This document shows positions 38,384 through 50,470 of a stretch of 64,000 nucleotides of DNA, piece after piece. The position numbers and the translations under genes were made by a program. This stretch comes from Carex sylvatica (taxonomy: Eukaryota; Streptophyta; Magnoliopsida; Poales; Cyperaceae). The notes beneath the pieces were generated by a model. That model did no database searches and had not been told where the DNA came from. It saw only the letters and a list, made by a program, of their open reading frames with translations. The stretch is taken from positions 1 to 64,000 of the forward strand of contig CAXKVR010000121.1 in assembly GCA_964058845.1 (NCBI GenBank), written 5' to 3'. The number at the start of each line of letters is the position of its first letter. Position 1 is the first letter of the stretch.

Positions 38384-39015
38384 AATGGCCTCTCCAGTTC
38401 CTCCGCCTCCTCCTTCTCCCTTCGCTCCTCTTCTATCTCAGGTTTTACTTCTACCATCACAGCATCTGCTGGAAGTTCCAGTGGGTCCGCCGACCTCTCT
38501 TCCACTTGATGAGCAATTTCAGTCGGCCTCTCACGTGGGCTGTTCAAATCGACAGTCGTAAAATCAGGGTATGGCATCTCTCCCCTTTTGTAATCTGTCA
38601 TCTTCGAATTCGCTCAAACAAACTGCACACTCGAGTGCTCTTTTACCAACCTTATGCTCTTTAACCTCTGAATAAACCTTGGTATGAAGGATTTTAATAA
38701 TTGCCGGGTCGAGACCTCTCGGCCGCCTATTCGCAATGGGAACCTGCGTAGCGGGTGCTGCACCTGCAATTCCTTCACCAGCGCAGTGTCGAACATAGAC
38801 AAAGAAGAAAACCACGATGAGTACAATTATGACGATTGCCATGGATGGTGTGAAGTTCGACTGACCGTACCCGTATTGCAAATTTAAATTTGAATTTGGT
38901 TGCGGTGGAAAATTTGATTGCGCCATAACAGGACTGGATGAGAGTAGTAGGATGATGGAGAAAACGAAAAGGGTGAAAAGATATGAACTTTTGGTTAATT
39001 TTGGAGCAATGAGAT
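38384..39015 (-). pseudogene. ATL-type RING-H2 E3 ligase pseudogene lacking its RING
   Basis: ATL proteins are membrane-anchored RING-H2 ubiquitin ligases, some active in defence and carbon/nitrogen signalling. The minus strand reads a hydrophobic leader (YLFTLFVFSIILLLSSS), MAQSNFPPQPNSNLNLQYG, a transmembrane segment (MAIVIIVLIVVFFF, followed by YVRHC), the GLD motif (RRPRGLDPAIIK) and the RING start ECAVCLSEFEDD. It then jumps to a C-terminal tail (VDLNSPRERPTE, frame-shifted). Only the first Cys pair of the RING remains. No Met was found ahead of the leader in frame. It is therefore a dead copy. The gypsy LTR at 39060 lies just upstream of it. Confidence 0.82.
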
Positions 39016-39059
39016 GAGAATTTGGAGAAATGAAATGGTGGTTTGGGGATGACGATAAG

Positions 39060-42000
39060 TGTTATATTCCTCAATTTTCAAACATGATTAACTTAATAAA
39101 TCAATCATTACGCTTAAATAAAATTTTAAATTTAATTAACGATCGATCAGATTTGGTCTGACTGATCTAAAACGAATTTAAAATTTAGAAATAAAACAAA
39201 AATATAGAACTAATAATAATTTTATAATTATTCATGAGATTCGAAAATCAAAACTATGTTACAAGTCATAAAAGTTAGTAAAAAAATGTTTATCAAATTT
39301 CAATTTATTCAACACGAATCTCAAAGCCACTCATTTGTTTTCATTATAATTCCTGTTTGAGAAATGTGGGTTAACCAAATTGAATTGCTAAGTTCGGATC
39401 CGCCAGAACAAAAAAAGCCCTTTCCTTTCTCCTCTCCTGTTCGCGCGAGACAGAGGCACTGCTTCCTTTCTTGTTTCGCTGCAATCCTAGCCCACTTCCC
39501 CTCTCCTTCCGCTGACAGCCCGACCCCACCCCCGTGCTCCTTCTCTCCTTTAATCTCCTTTTTGGAGATGGCATCTGGGTTTGATTTCCCCGCTCTCTTT
39601 TCCTCGCGTTGTCCCGTCGAAGTTAATGCGAAACAGCGAGCTGTCTTTCCATTGTCAGCCGACTGTACTCCCTATTGCGTGTGGTTTTTCATTGCTACGG
39701 TATATATGTTCCTCTCTATTCCTTTGCTATTGGTAAATTATAAGGCCTTGTGAGATTAATAGAAATGAAAAGGGCCTATTTGTAATATGTGATTAATTGA
39801 GATGCATGGCCGGCCATACATGTGTATAATTTTATGAATGGGCCTTGAATTGAATTGATTGTAATGAATTGTTATGGCCATTTTAAAAGAGAGTGGGCCT
39901 ATAAATTGGTTGAATATGGCGTGATGCGCATATGTAAATAAAATGGGATTTCGGATTTGGGAATTAAAATTTTGGGCTCGGTTTAGGCTGAGGAGCATAA
40001 TTTGATGGATAAAAATGCGGCTTTAAAAATTTAGATTTTGGTAATGTAACCGAATAAAATCGAATACTTATGTAAACTTAAATTAAAATCGGAAAATGAT
40101 TATATCGTCCAAAGTCTTGATGCCTCGATGATGCTCATAACATAATTTGAGCAGATACTAAAATAACCCGATTGGACACCTGTATGATCCCGAAACAAAC
40201 ATAATTAAAACACTCAACACATTTAGATAAAATAAAAATTTCACAAAACAAGTTTTAAAAGTTTTATAACATTTAAGTATTTTTGAAACATAAACGAAAG
40301 ATATTTATTTTTGGACTTAGATTCGAAACGACAAGTAAACGGTAGAATTAAAATAGTGATAAAATAACGAATTGAGCGACTTATAAATAATTAAAGAACA
40401 TAATTTAGTTAAGAGTTCGTTTTAAAATTTTATAATCATATTGCACATCTAAAATATAAAACAACTAACCTATATTAAATTAAATACAAAATTTAGTAAT
40501 AAATGTACAATGACATTTTTTTATTAAAATATTAGGATTAGAAATTTCAAGTTATAAATTAGCTTTCTAAACCGAATTTCAAACAGCCAAATTAATTATA
40601 GTTAATTTAAATAAAATCAAAGTAGATAGGTAAGTAGAACTCGTTTAATTATTGAAACCCACGATTAATTATTTTTTGCGAATATTTCGACATTAGAATT
40701 TTTACAAGCAATTTATCTTCAAATTAAAATAATAAAAATACCATTTATTTTAAAATCAATTAGATTAGATTTATCAAAGTAAATAATCAAGTGACAAGTT
40801 TTATAAATTGAAATAATCGAGAGTACGAATTAAACATATTAATTGGGGCGAGGGATAGAATAATTTAGAGTATATTTAATTAGTGTAAATTATGTAATTT
40901 CATATTAGCAGATTTCGTACGAGTTCGATCTTTGAACGAATCCGACTAACCTGCAGTTCGGAGCATACAACACACTGATTTTGCTGAGAGTTAGCCACAG
41001 AGTCTCCAACCATTCAGGTGTGGGATATCTGAATTATTCTTTTCGTGGACGTACTCTTACTAGTCGATCCATTTGACCTGACATCTGCACTTTATTTTAA
41101 GTAGTTGCATTAAAACTGTAGAGCATGTTTATCCTTTCTGCACTATAGGTAGAATTCCATAATTCCTGAAAAATTTGAATTTACTGTATTTTAGGAGTAG
41201 ACTAATTAAATAATACTATATGTATAATATTAGATTATTAGGTTATTAGTCTGTCTTTTTCTCGTAGAAGATAATATATATTATTATTTTACGTGCATAC
41301 GCATGCATTGGTGAGAGCTGAGCAGAGCCGAGTGACTTCGTTCCGTCTTAGTGTCACTTGGCATGGGACGGCCCGATAACCACTGAGCTGAGGATCACTT
41401 GATCTTTGAATGGCTTTAGGATTTATATTATATGTATAAACTTTGATTATGTATTATTTTCGATCATTTTATTATTTGACGTGAGCAGTTTCGATCTCGA
41501 GTTCTGTGGCATGATACGATTCGGGATTTATTCCTTCCCTACATTAGGAGCTACTTTGCCTAGAACGGGATTCCAAACCGGGTAGTGTTGGGTATAATCT
41601 TGTGCGAGATTCCAAGACCGACGAGTCTTGGGTAGAATCTTGTACGGGGTTCCAGCACCGGTCTTAGGTAGAATCCATGTGTGATGTTCCTATTGGTCTG
41701 GTCGAACGGTAGAGTTCTCTCCTGCTCATGAGGAAAGAGATTAACTTTTTATGACTTGCATTGTATGACTTCTCATATTGGATATATTTGGGTGATGAAT
41801 CGTAAGGCGAGATGACACATCGGATTTTGATATAACCATCGGCTAGCGTACTTATAACTTGTGGGCAATGCTCGATGTCACTAGGCAACGTGTATCATTG
41901 CGCCTATGATCGCAATCCTTGGATTATATTATTCGGATCTTTTGATCCTATTGGCATGACACGGGGTGATATACTTGATCCGTATTATTATTATCATTAT

Positions 42001-42679
42001 TATATTTTGGGCACACAGTGCTAGGAGTACTGGATTCCGACTTAATTTCTATCCGATATTATATTTTGATTTTATTTTGGGTTATTCCGCATGTTGGCAT
42101 AATAGGATAATCGCATTATGGCATCATTCAAAAGTATTATAAATTCTATTAGATATTAATATAGGTTCACACATGTGCATATTTTAAATTATATTCATTT
42201 TATAAATAAAAGTGCTTCGACGGTAGAGGATCCCTGATGGAATAATTCTGGGTCACATACTGGGCGATTCGTCGCTCACCACAAGTTGTTTCGTGAATTT
42301 TAGTTACAGGTTCTGGCGGTCCGCAGCAGGAGATGTCATGAGCTGTCTCCGAGGGCCACACCACTTGACTTAGTTAGGGTTAGACTTTTGATTAGGTTTA
42401 CGAGTCCCGTATTTTCTGTGTTATATATACGGACTCGATAGATTATGTATCTCCTTCTATGGTTGGTGTTATTTGGATTCGAGATGGATCGAATTATATG
42501 TTATGTATGTGTATGTTTATTTATCTGCTATGTGACTGATGCTTGATATTTATATTATTATGCTTCCGCTGCTGTTTGATTTATTATTTATGATTAGCCT
42601 TGCATGCTTAATGATTAACTAAGCATGAGGCAAGATTAATCACACCTTAAATTCAGTATTCATGGTTTGAGGTGTGACA
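39060..42679 (+). mobile_element. 5' LTR of the truncated gypsy element
   Basis: Starts TGTTATATTCC and ends GAGGTGTGACA. It is homologous, in opposite orientation, to 11222-16096. The CT-rich block at 39400-39560 and the GAGCTGTCTCCGAGGG block near 42340 are shared by both copies. The open frames at 39364-39753 and 41664-41888 are not considered genes. Confidence 0.85.
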
Positions 42680-42688
42680 TCCTTTGGG

Positions 42689-42700
42689 TGGTATTAGAGC
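42689..42700 (+). other. Primer-binding site (Met-tRNA type)
   Basis: TGGTATTAGAGC lies nine bases after the LTR. It differs by one base from the standard initiator-Met primer site TGGTATCAGAGC. Confidence 0.7.
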
Positions 42701-42961
42701 TCAGGTTACCATAATCCTCATAGACTGAGCTGGGTATCACTCGAAGAATCTATTAAAAAGCTTAGTCACATATTGATAAATTTATATATATCTTATCAAT
42801 ATATATCTAAATACACGAGTCAAAGCACTTTGACAATACTTTTAAATAAAAATGTCGCATATAGATACTTAGAATCGAAATCTTCTACTTGCCCTATGTC
42901 CCATCTCACACGTATCTAAAACTTATATATTATTATTATCTTTATCTTTTCAATTACACAT

Positions 42962-44030
42962 ATGGGCGATCATCGACGTCCCTTTGTGCGGCACCGCAGA
43001 GCCGTATCTCAGCAGACCGAGTCTCATCCTGAGCTCTCGGTGGCTAGTGCTTTATCCCGACCCCTTTTTGGTCCATTCCTAGCTGTCCGTGATACGAGGC
43101 CACGACACGAGTTCTGAGCATTTTGTCTCCCTACCACGTGGATTGGAGAGACGTGGGGGTAGCCGAGCTGGCTCCTCGCAGCCCGCTGGAGCGGGTGCTC
43201 CACCACCACCTCCTTCTCCACCCCGCGGATCTGGACAGCACGGACCGTTACCACCACCACCCCTAGTTGGCATTGATGCTGCACATCTCATGCAACAGTT
43301 CTTCCAGGGTTTGGCCCAGATTACAGGCCAGGCAGCTGGCGCCGGTCGCGCTGGTGGCAACCCATTCACTACAGCTTATCGGGATTTCACCCATCTTTAC
43401 ACGCCCAGGTTTGATGGACGTGGAGCTTATACGGTAGCTGAGGAGTGGCTTGATGCTGTGTAGGAGACACTCCGTCTCGCACGCTCTCCTGCCGAGTATC
43501 ATACTGAGCTCGCCGCTACACTCCTTGACGGAGATGCACGTCATTGGTGGGCCTCGCAGCAGCCCGAGTATAGGGACGATGGCCCTACACCTTGGACCTG
43601 GTTCACCACTTTCTTTCGAGCCCGTTTTATGGGTCAGGAATTCTTTGAGTCTCTCACTCAGGGCAGTTCGACTGTACGCCATTACGGGTCTCAGTTCATT
43701 AGCCTGTCCCGCTACGCCCCTGATTTAGTGGCAGATCCACAGGATCGCCGCTTGTGTTTCATCTAGGGACTTCAGCCCATGCTAAGGTTGCACACGACAG
43801 CTTGTCCGAGCACGGTCATTGAGACCTTAATAGACCATGTGGAGCTATTGGAGTGGCTCCAGCACCAGCATCGGAGTGTCCGACCTCGGATGGATTTCAC
43901 TGTCCCTCAGGGACGAGGTAGGGGTATTCCGCCACAGCAGATGGTGAGACAGCCCCTGTCTCAGCCATTTCATGGCCCATCCTGATCAGCGGCTCCTCGC
44001 CCACACTCGGGAGCCTGCTTCATTTGCCAG
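42962..44030 (+). pseudogene. Gypsy gag, frameshifted and truncated at the zinc knuckle
   Basis: The ATG at 42962 opens MGDHRRPFVRHRRAVSQQ, stopping near 43117. From about 43089 another frame carries a Pro-rich region, then FTHLYTPRFDGRGAYTVAEE, LLDGDARHWWASQQPE and WFTTFFRARFMG, a Retrotrans_gag-type capsid core. Stops interrupt it at 43461, 43764 and 43983. The last readable part is GACFICQ, the first Cys pair of a zinc knuckle, after which the sequence switches to Athila LTR. It cannot make a capsid. Confidence 0.85.
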
Positions 44031-44040
44031 TACACCAATA

Positions 44041-45489
44041 CTGCGCAAGATACTGCACAAGTTGTTAATTATTGCAGAATTGGATCACAAAATCTCTCAA
44101 TCTGCATGTGCACATAAAATTGATAATGTCAAGCCGAATGGAGAAACAAATGGAGGAGATCAATCTTTGAATTCGACTAATTAACAGATTTCATATAATT
44201 TATGGCCGGACATTAATCACCTTGATGTTTTTAGATTCTTACCAATTTACCAACTTGGCTGGCGCATATTTGTTTCCAATTAAAGCTGGTCAATTAAGGC
44301 ATTTTGATTGAATTGGATTGTTGGTGCATTTATTTTCTTACCAAAGTTTCGGATTGAAGGGATGGGATATATTTCGTCTCTGGACAAAAATTTCATCGTC
44401 TTAATTTTAGCAATTTGGATTGGACACTTTGAATTGGATTGGGAGATTTCGGCTAGAGGAAAATCGAAGGAAAAGAAGAAAGCGGTAGCCCGACTCTTCG
44501 AATTCAGTTTTAGCAATCGTTTTATTCTTCTATTTTTCTTTTATTTTTCTGATTTTAATGGAATCGAATATGACTTGTGCTTGTGTTGAAAGTATGCTTG
44601 GCTAAACATTTTATCTAGGAATATGGGAGTAACTTGATACTTTAGTTATGTTAATTTAGTTGTTTGAATTTTATTTGTGGTTTTGATGTTGATTTGTTTA
44701 TGAATGCTTGAATGGTTTGTTTAGCTATTTCTTATTTTATTAAGGGATCCGCTAATAACAAATTGAGACCGAAAGGAGAAATTTATATTAGAAGTACTTT
44801 TTAAAATAGTGATAGGTATGCAAACAATACTAGGTAAATTTGGTGATGGACCGAAAGGAGAAATTGATTTGCTTGAACAACATAAACAAATTTAAGTACT
44901 CGAAGCTACGAAAGTAGTCCAAAAGGCTTTTGGAGAAAAATATGGGTTATCAAATAGCTTAATGGGTTTAGATTAAAACTGGTAAGCCACGAACGTAAGA
45001 GACCTATTTAATATAGATACGATGCGAAGCCACGAAAGTGGATAAACATTTACCTTAGGATAACACCCCCTCAACAATTATTTCTCAAATATTAGAAAAA
45101 CAATTAGAAATACATAATTAAAAGTATTATAGTGAAACCATAACCCTAGATATTCATTTCCTCTGATTTCTCTCATCATTTACTGTTTCTGGAATTGAAT
45201 CTGCATTCTGTTAATTTAAGTTGCATTCAGATAATTCGTCCTGCATTCAGTCTGAATTTCAGGCTGAGGTTCTAGAATTCAGTCTGCATTAGTTTACAAT
45301 TCATCCTGCATTTAGTTAATTCATCCTGCATTTTTAGAATTCAGTTTATATTGTTCCAAAAATCACACCAGTACTTACAATACCTCTCTGTGGTTCGATA
45401 CCCAGATTACTAAACGATAAGGTCGTGCACTTGTGATCGAATTGTATTGGGATTAGGGATTAAATTGTTAAGCTATCAAAATTACATTA
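44041..45489 (+). mobile_element. Athila 3' LTR, lacking its first ~115 bp
   Basis: Matches the split 5' LTR from about position 115 onward and ends TTACATTA next to the AGAGG duplication. The 5' LTR has TTACATTCA, so one C was lost here. It contains about 27 extra bases near 44526 and lacks a segment near 45365 relative to the 5' LTR. It preserves the unoccupied CTGGT site at 44286. Confidence 0.88.
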
Positions 45490-45494
45490 AGAGG

Positions 45495-46001
45495 GAACTC
45501 GTTGTAGATGACTACACCGATACAAGTTTTCAAACCAATTATGATGACAAGCGATCACAATCAGGGTATGCCTTTATTCTGAATGGTGGTGCCGTTAGTT
45601 GGAGAAGTTTCAAACAATCAACTACGGCTGACTCAACCACCCAATCAGAAGTGATGGATGCTGCTGAAGTAGGCAAAGAAAGTGTTTGGATCAAGAAATT
45701 CATCGAGGAGCTTGGTGTGGTCCTTTCTATTGAAGGACCCTTGGAACTATTTTGCGACAATAGTGGTAGTATTACGCAAATCAAGGAGTCAAAATCACAC
45801 CACAAAATCAAACACATGGATAGAAAGTATTTTGTCATTCGAGACTTCATTAAGGAAGACAAAATAAATCTTTTAAAGGTGAACACGGATGGCAACATAG
45901 CAGATTTGCTAACTAAGCCCTTATCTCAAGCCAAAGGCGAAGTCCACTTCTACTCCATGAGTTTGAAGAAACATAGAGAGTGGATAGAGATAAAGGAATG
46001 A
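45495..46001 (+). pseudogene. Ty1/copia RNase H C-terminal fragment, part 3
   Basis: The frame reads ELVVDDYTDTSFQTNYDD, SQSGYAFILNGGAVSWRS, then the RNase H core with TTQSEVMDAAEVGKESVW, LFCDNSGSITQ and KHMDRKYFVIRDFI, ending at a TGA. The segment is open from the junction and is the direct continuation of the frame broken at 22362. In copia families the usual residues in the metal site are AEY/AEF; here the MDA in SEVMDAAEV keeps an acidic residue but is altered. Confidence 0.9.
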
Positions 46002-46078
46002 GTCAAGAGGGCGATCCTAGTCTTAGAGTTTATGCATAAGTGATGTATAAGAGGTAACTTTAAGAACAAGTGTGAGAT

Positions 46079-47544
46079 TGTTAATTATGTATTATAAAAG
46101 TTATCTTATTTTGATTACTTTTACATATTATGTTTATGAATTGAATGTTATGTGCATTTTGTTCCATGAGTTTTATGTTTATCTTTAGAAGTATCCAAGA
46201 AGATGCTTTTGATCTTGAACCATAGAATTCTATATAATAACAAACATAAATCTCTAAAATGTTCATAAACTTGGTTATTAGCATGGAACACTAATATACC
46301 ATGATAAGTTTGTTATGTTGATTAAAGTACATTGTAGTTTTATAAATATTGATAGATACTTATCGTTTAATAACATGAGTATATGAAATATTTCATATAT
46401 TGAACAGACCCAACAAATGAAAATATTATATGGGTTATGTTAGTGTCATTAATATTTTCATTGTGTCTCAGAATTATAAGATATGAAATGTATTTCTTTT
46501 TCACATGAGAAGTATATAATGTAATTAGTATTAAAAGCTATTTATCATAAGTGATGATAAAAATATTAGTTCCTTATATATAACTTGTGCGGTAGAAAGT
46601 TGTATGTCAATAATATCATTACCCCTCATTTATAACGAGTGATGATATTTTATGGGCCCCTTGGTAAAGTAGAATTATAATGCATGCAATATAACTGAAG
46701 TGTAGCTATATATTTATAATTTACTTAAGAGACCAAGAAATGAATATATAATACAAAGATGACACAGTCCGACTTTGTATAATATTCATAATATCATGTG
46801 TAAGGAATAGACACAAGTAATGTTAATTATAGCATTACTTTAAGGTATCGTGTATTGTAAAAAGGTACTTTACATCTGTGTCATTTGGGTAACTATAATG
46901 TATAGCTAGTACCGCTTATAGTTTATAGTAATAAAATGTTTTATACCATTGCCAACATGACATAGATTTCACAAGGTCACACCAATAAGAAATTAATTAG
47001 AAAAGCTAACTCCTAGATTTATTTGACATGTGTGATATGACTAATAAATGAGTTTTTCTACTTAAACACGAGATAAATAATTATGAGGATAATTATGAGA
47101 TGTTTGAATTTAATTAAATTATTAATGAAATTCAAATATCGGGAAAAAATCAAAATAGAAGAAGCTTTGTGAGACACAAAAGAAAGTTTTTGTGTGCAGC
47201 AAAGAGTTATGTATTTCCGCAATGATTTCTGTGAACAGAACTTAAAACAGGCATATCTCATCAATTGTAGCTCTGATTTCAGTGTTCTACGACTTTTACA
47301 AAAGCTTGCCATAAGATCTACTGTTTGATATAAAATAGACTGTAGGTCTATGTCACATGCAGGTATGCCCAGGTCGCATGCTGTATCGCGCAGTGCACTG
47401 TTTAGCCATAATCGACTAATTTTGACTCATATTAATTATGGAAATCATGGGAAACATGGCAGAATGTGGGAAACGTGTCTAGGTTAGTGGGAGCACCTCT
47501 AAACAGCATGTAGGCTATAAAAGGAGGTCCCTAATGCCTAGGGC
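46079..47544 (+). mobile_element. Copia 3' LTR, left part
   Basis: Starts TGTTAATTATG after a purine stretch ending GTGTGAGAT, like the polypurine tract and LTR start of plant copia elements. TATAAAA at 47516-47522 is a probable LTR promoter box. It is interrupted at 47545 by a second copia element and resumes after 52968. Confidence 0.78.
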
Positions 47545-48863
47545 TGTTGGTTGTAGCAATAATTTTTTTCGTCTATTTGACTAATTTGCAAAAACATACA
47601 ATTATTTAATTTTATGATTACTTCTATTTTTGAAAGATATGTAGGTTCAAGTCAAATGGAATTGCAATATGTAATCTTTGGACTGAAGAAATCATGAAGA
47701 CACTTATCAAGAATATAAATTATAAAATCTTAAACTTGATAAAGTGTATTCGAAGTTGTTTAAACATGGGACAAACGTTGGTAACGTTTGTAAAATGTTG
47801 TAATATTTTCAGCAAGAAACAGCTTTATCGAACTTAGAAACAACTTAAAACGTTGTAACATTTTACGAATGTCAGAACTAACTTGAAACGTTACAATGGT
47901 TATTCAAACGTTGTAACATTTTAAGAATGTCAGAACTGCTGAAGCACACCTGTACATAATCAACTTGAAACGTTGCAATAGTTTACCAAACATTGTAACA
48001 TTTTAAGAATGTCAGAACGTTAAGTACAGCTGTATTTAAATTCAAAATTCAAGAAACAAACGTTGTAATATTTGTCAATAATTACAACGATTTACTTAAA
48101 TCATCGTTGTAACGTTTGACAAAAGTTGTAACGGTTTAATTAAATCAGAGGTTCATAAATTCTTGTTTTTTGATCAAGTTTGAATCAGTGAAAAACGTTA
48201 CATAATATTATACAATAGTTGTAACGATTTGATAAATATCGTAAAAAATTGAAACCCTAAATCGCAGTTTAAGCTAAAACGTTGGTAACGTTTTAGCTCA
48301 CTTAACTCATTCTGGAGCTGTTTCTATAAATAGGGCTTTGGACTTTCTTCCCAAAGTAACATAGCCGCCTCTAAACTTCAAAAATGCGATTTTCTATGAG
48401 CTTAGTTCCTCCATTGTTGTAGGAGCTTAAAACTTCAATATCCCTCAAACAACCTCAAATTCACTTCACTAATCTTGAGTTAGATTAGGTTAGAGTGATC
48501 TATTAAGTGTTTTTCTTGGAGATTTTTTACTTTGAGCTTTTGTTTTCTCCTTCTTGAGTTGTTCGTGTGACTTCTCTTAATTGTAAGGGCTCGCCGACAC
48601 TCATCTCTAGTTGACTGTGTGACTTTTCTTGGTTGTAAGGGCTCGCTGGTTCACAAGTTGTAAACCTTTCGTATTAGGTAATAGAAATGCGCACCTAGAA
48701 GAGGTTGCAACGTCCCGGAGACGTAGACCTTTGTTTTTCCAAACTCCGTTATCACCCCGAGTGTCAATTTCTCTAAACTCATCTATTTACTTTTGAATTG
48801 CGATTAATTTTCAGCTTTTAAGAGCCAATTAGTGGTGCCAACCATTCCTTATGAGTTACAACA
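47545..48863 (+). mobile_element. 5' LTR of the second copia element
   Basis: It contains a dense array of AACGTT words between 47765 and 48300, where a segment with AACTTGAAACGTT and TTTTAAGAATGTCAGAA recurs three times at roughly 65-95-bp spacing. A TATAAATA box and the conserved GACGTAGACCTTTGTTTT word follow. Confidence 0.9.
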
Positions 48864-48866
48864 TAG

Positions 48867-48878
48867 TGGTATTAGAGC
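48867..48878 (+). other. Primer-binding site of the second copia element
   Basis: TGGTATTAGAGC starts four bases after the LTR end, one base different from the usual Met-tRNA primer site. Confidence 0.75.
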
Positions 48879-48928
48879 AAGTTACTCAAATTAAGACTTA
48901 CTTAGTTTGATTTAGATCAACTTAGGAA

Positions 48929-50470
48929 ATGACACCCAATAGATATGTGAGAGAACTCCCAATTTTTGGCTACAACCAATAACTTTAGTCATTGGAAGCA
49001 AACCATGATTAATTATTTGAGTATTCTTGACATATGGGACATTGTTCAAAAATGATGTACACCCAAATTCAATACTAACACTAAAGTTAAAACCAACGAA
49101 TACAAAATACTAAAGAAAGAAAATGATCTCGCTACCAATGCTATACTTAACTTAGTGAGTGAATCGGTTGCCTTAATATTTGTTAATACCTCAAGTGCCA
49201 ATGAAATGTGGGATGCTCTTGTAAACCGATATGAGGGAAATTCCCAAATTAAACGAACAAAGATAATCGGTTTAGAAGCCAAATTTGAAAATTTTAAGGT
49301 TGAAGATGGTGAAAGCATTGATGATATGTATAATAAGATGGTGAAAGCATTGAGGATATGTACAATAGACTTATGCATATCCAAAATGAATTTATTGAAT
49401 TGAGAGAACTACTTTCTAATGATAAAATTGTAGGAAAGCTACTAAGAGTCATGCTTGGGAGGCCTAGGTGGGAAGGTTTAGTGAGTGCCTTAGAATCAAT
49501 CCAAGGGACACACGAATCATTCACACCGGATGATCTCTATGCGCACTTTCGAAGTTTTGAAGAGAAACTTCAACAATCCGCCAAGCTAAAGAAAAATTCA
49601 AAATCAAAATCCGTAGCATTTTCGGCACAAAACTGCAACATTCCTAGCTCAAATACTCATCTATCAAATGACACATTTCTCAACAAAAATGACCTTGAAT
49701 TATCCGAAGATGTCATTCTCTTATCCAAAATATTTCATGGCATTCTTGATTTTGAAAGAAAGTATAACAAGGAACGTGAAGAGAAAAACAAACCGATAAT
49801 ATGCTTTGCATGCCATAGAAATGGGCACACCATCCAAACATGTTTAGAACTATTTCCACACATGAAGAACATGGATGGTGAAGGAAAATAAGACCGAATG
49901 CTAAGACAAAAGTATGATGGGTACAAAGGAAGTAAAAAGGCGAAAGCAATGCAAGCCTTATTTTTCGACGAGAGCGAGGTGGAGGAATTTGACACGGAGT
50001 CGGAATACGAACAAGAGTTCAACCTTGCATTGGTGACAAATGTAGATGAAGGTCATTCAACAATTGATGTCGACAAGAGCATCACCAACAATAAAACTAT
50101 TGAAGTCCTAACAAACATTGACACAACTAAGAACAAGAAGATGGGCTTGAATGATTCAAGTGAAGCATCAACAAGCTCCACCAATGAGGTATATCTAGAA
50201 CTTGAAAATGATGATTTTAATTTAAAAATTGATGATACAAGTAGCTCTTTTGATAATGGTCAACACATAGGGATGAAATTAAATTGAGGTCTTTTCTCGA
50301 TAATCAAAAGAATAAATTTCAAGAAGTAAAATGTAATTATCTTTCCACTTACACACAAAGATTGATTATTCAAGGATAATCAATTAAATTTTGTAATTAT
50401 TGTTGTAAAATTGGTCATACATCTTTAGAGTGTAGATTTAGGAATGAAAACAAAAACTTAAATGTTGTTT
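48929..50470 (+). pseudogene. Copia gag (UBN2-type) with frameshifts
   Basis: The readable parts are MTPNRYVRELPIFGYNQ; SHWKQTMINYLSILDIWDIV; SSANEMWDALVNRYEG; GLEAKFENFKVEDGESIDDM; LLRVMLGRPRWEGLVSALES; and a zinc knuckle CFACHRNGHTIQTC near 49803. A second knuckle CCKIGHTSLECRF lies near 50405. A 32-bp tandem duplication (49305-49336 and 49337-49368) shifts the frame after DDMYNKM. The tail 49898-50287 is acidic and Ser/Thr/Asn-rich. The particle protein would be broken in this copy. Confidence 0.85.

Larger units (their letters stand above)
39060..44040 (+). mobile_element. Ty3/gypsy element (same family as the 11.2-kb solo LTR), truncated in gag
   Basis: A 5' LTR (39060-42679), primer-binding site and gag are followed by an abrupt loss of sequence at about 44035, where the Athila 3' LTR begins. 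Pol and the 3' LTR are missing. The five bases before it are ATAAG but the other duplication cannot be checked. The long LTR and the Met-type primer site suit a Tekay/Del-like chromovirus lineage; this is inference, as no integrase is left to classify. Confidence 0.8.
22363..45489 (+). mobile_element. Athila/Tat-type Ty3/gypsy element (about 23 kb with nested insertions)
   Basis: This retrotransposon interrupts the copia RNase H frame with a perfect 5-bp duplication, AGAGG, on both sides. The 5' LTR (22363-22730 plus 32999-34181) is split by a solo LTR that itself contains a CACTA transposon. A primer-binding site with TGGCGCCGTTGCC follows at 34190. Then come gag, protease and an extra ORF, and after a gypsy fragment the 3' LTR (about 44041-45489). 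RT, RNase H and integrase are absent, so it is a non-autonomous or internally deleted copy. The two LTRs are very similar over 1.2 kb. Confidence 0.88.

Noticed and set aside
39364..39753. 129-codon plus-strand open frame
   Set aside because: It is within the gypsy 5' LTR and has the composition of an untranslated leader; no homology recognised.
43079..43682. Minus-strand open frames opposite gypsy gag
   Set aside because: Shadows of the GC-rich gag frame on the plus strand, which has the recognisable capsid motifs.
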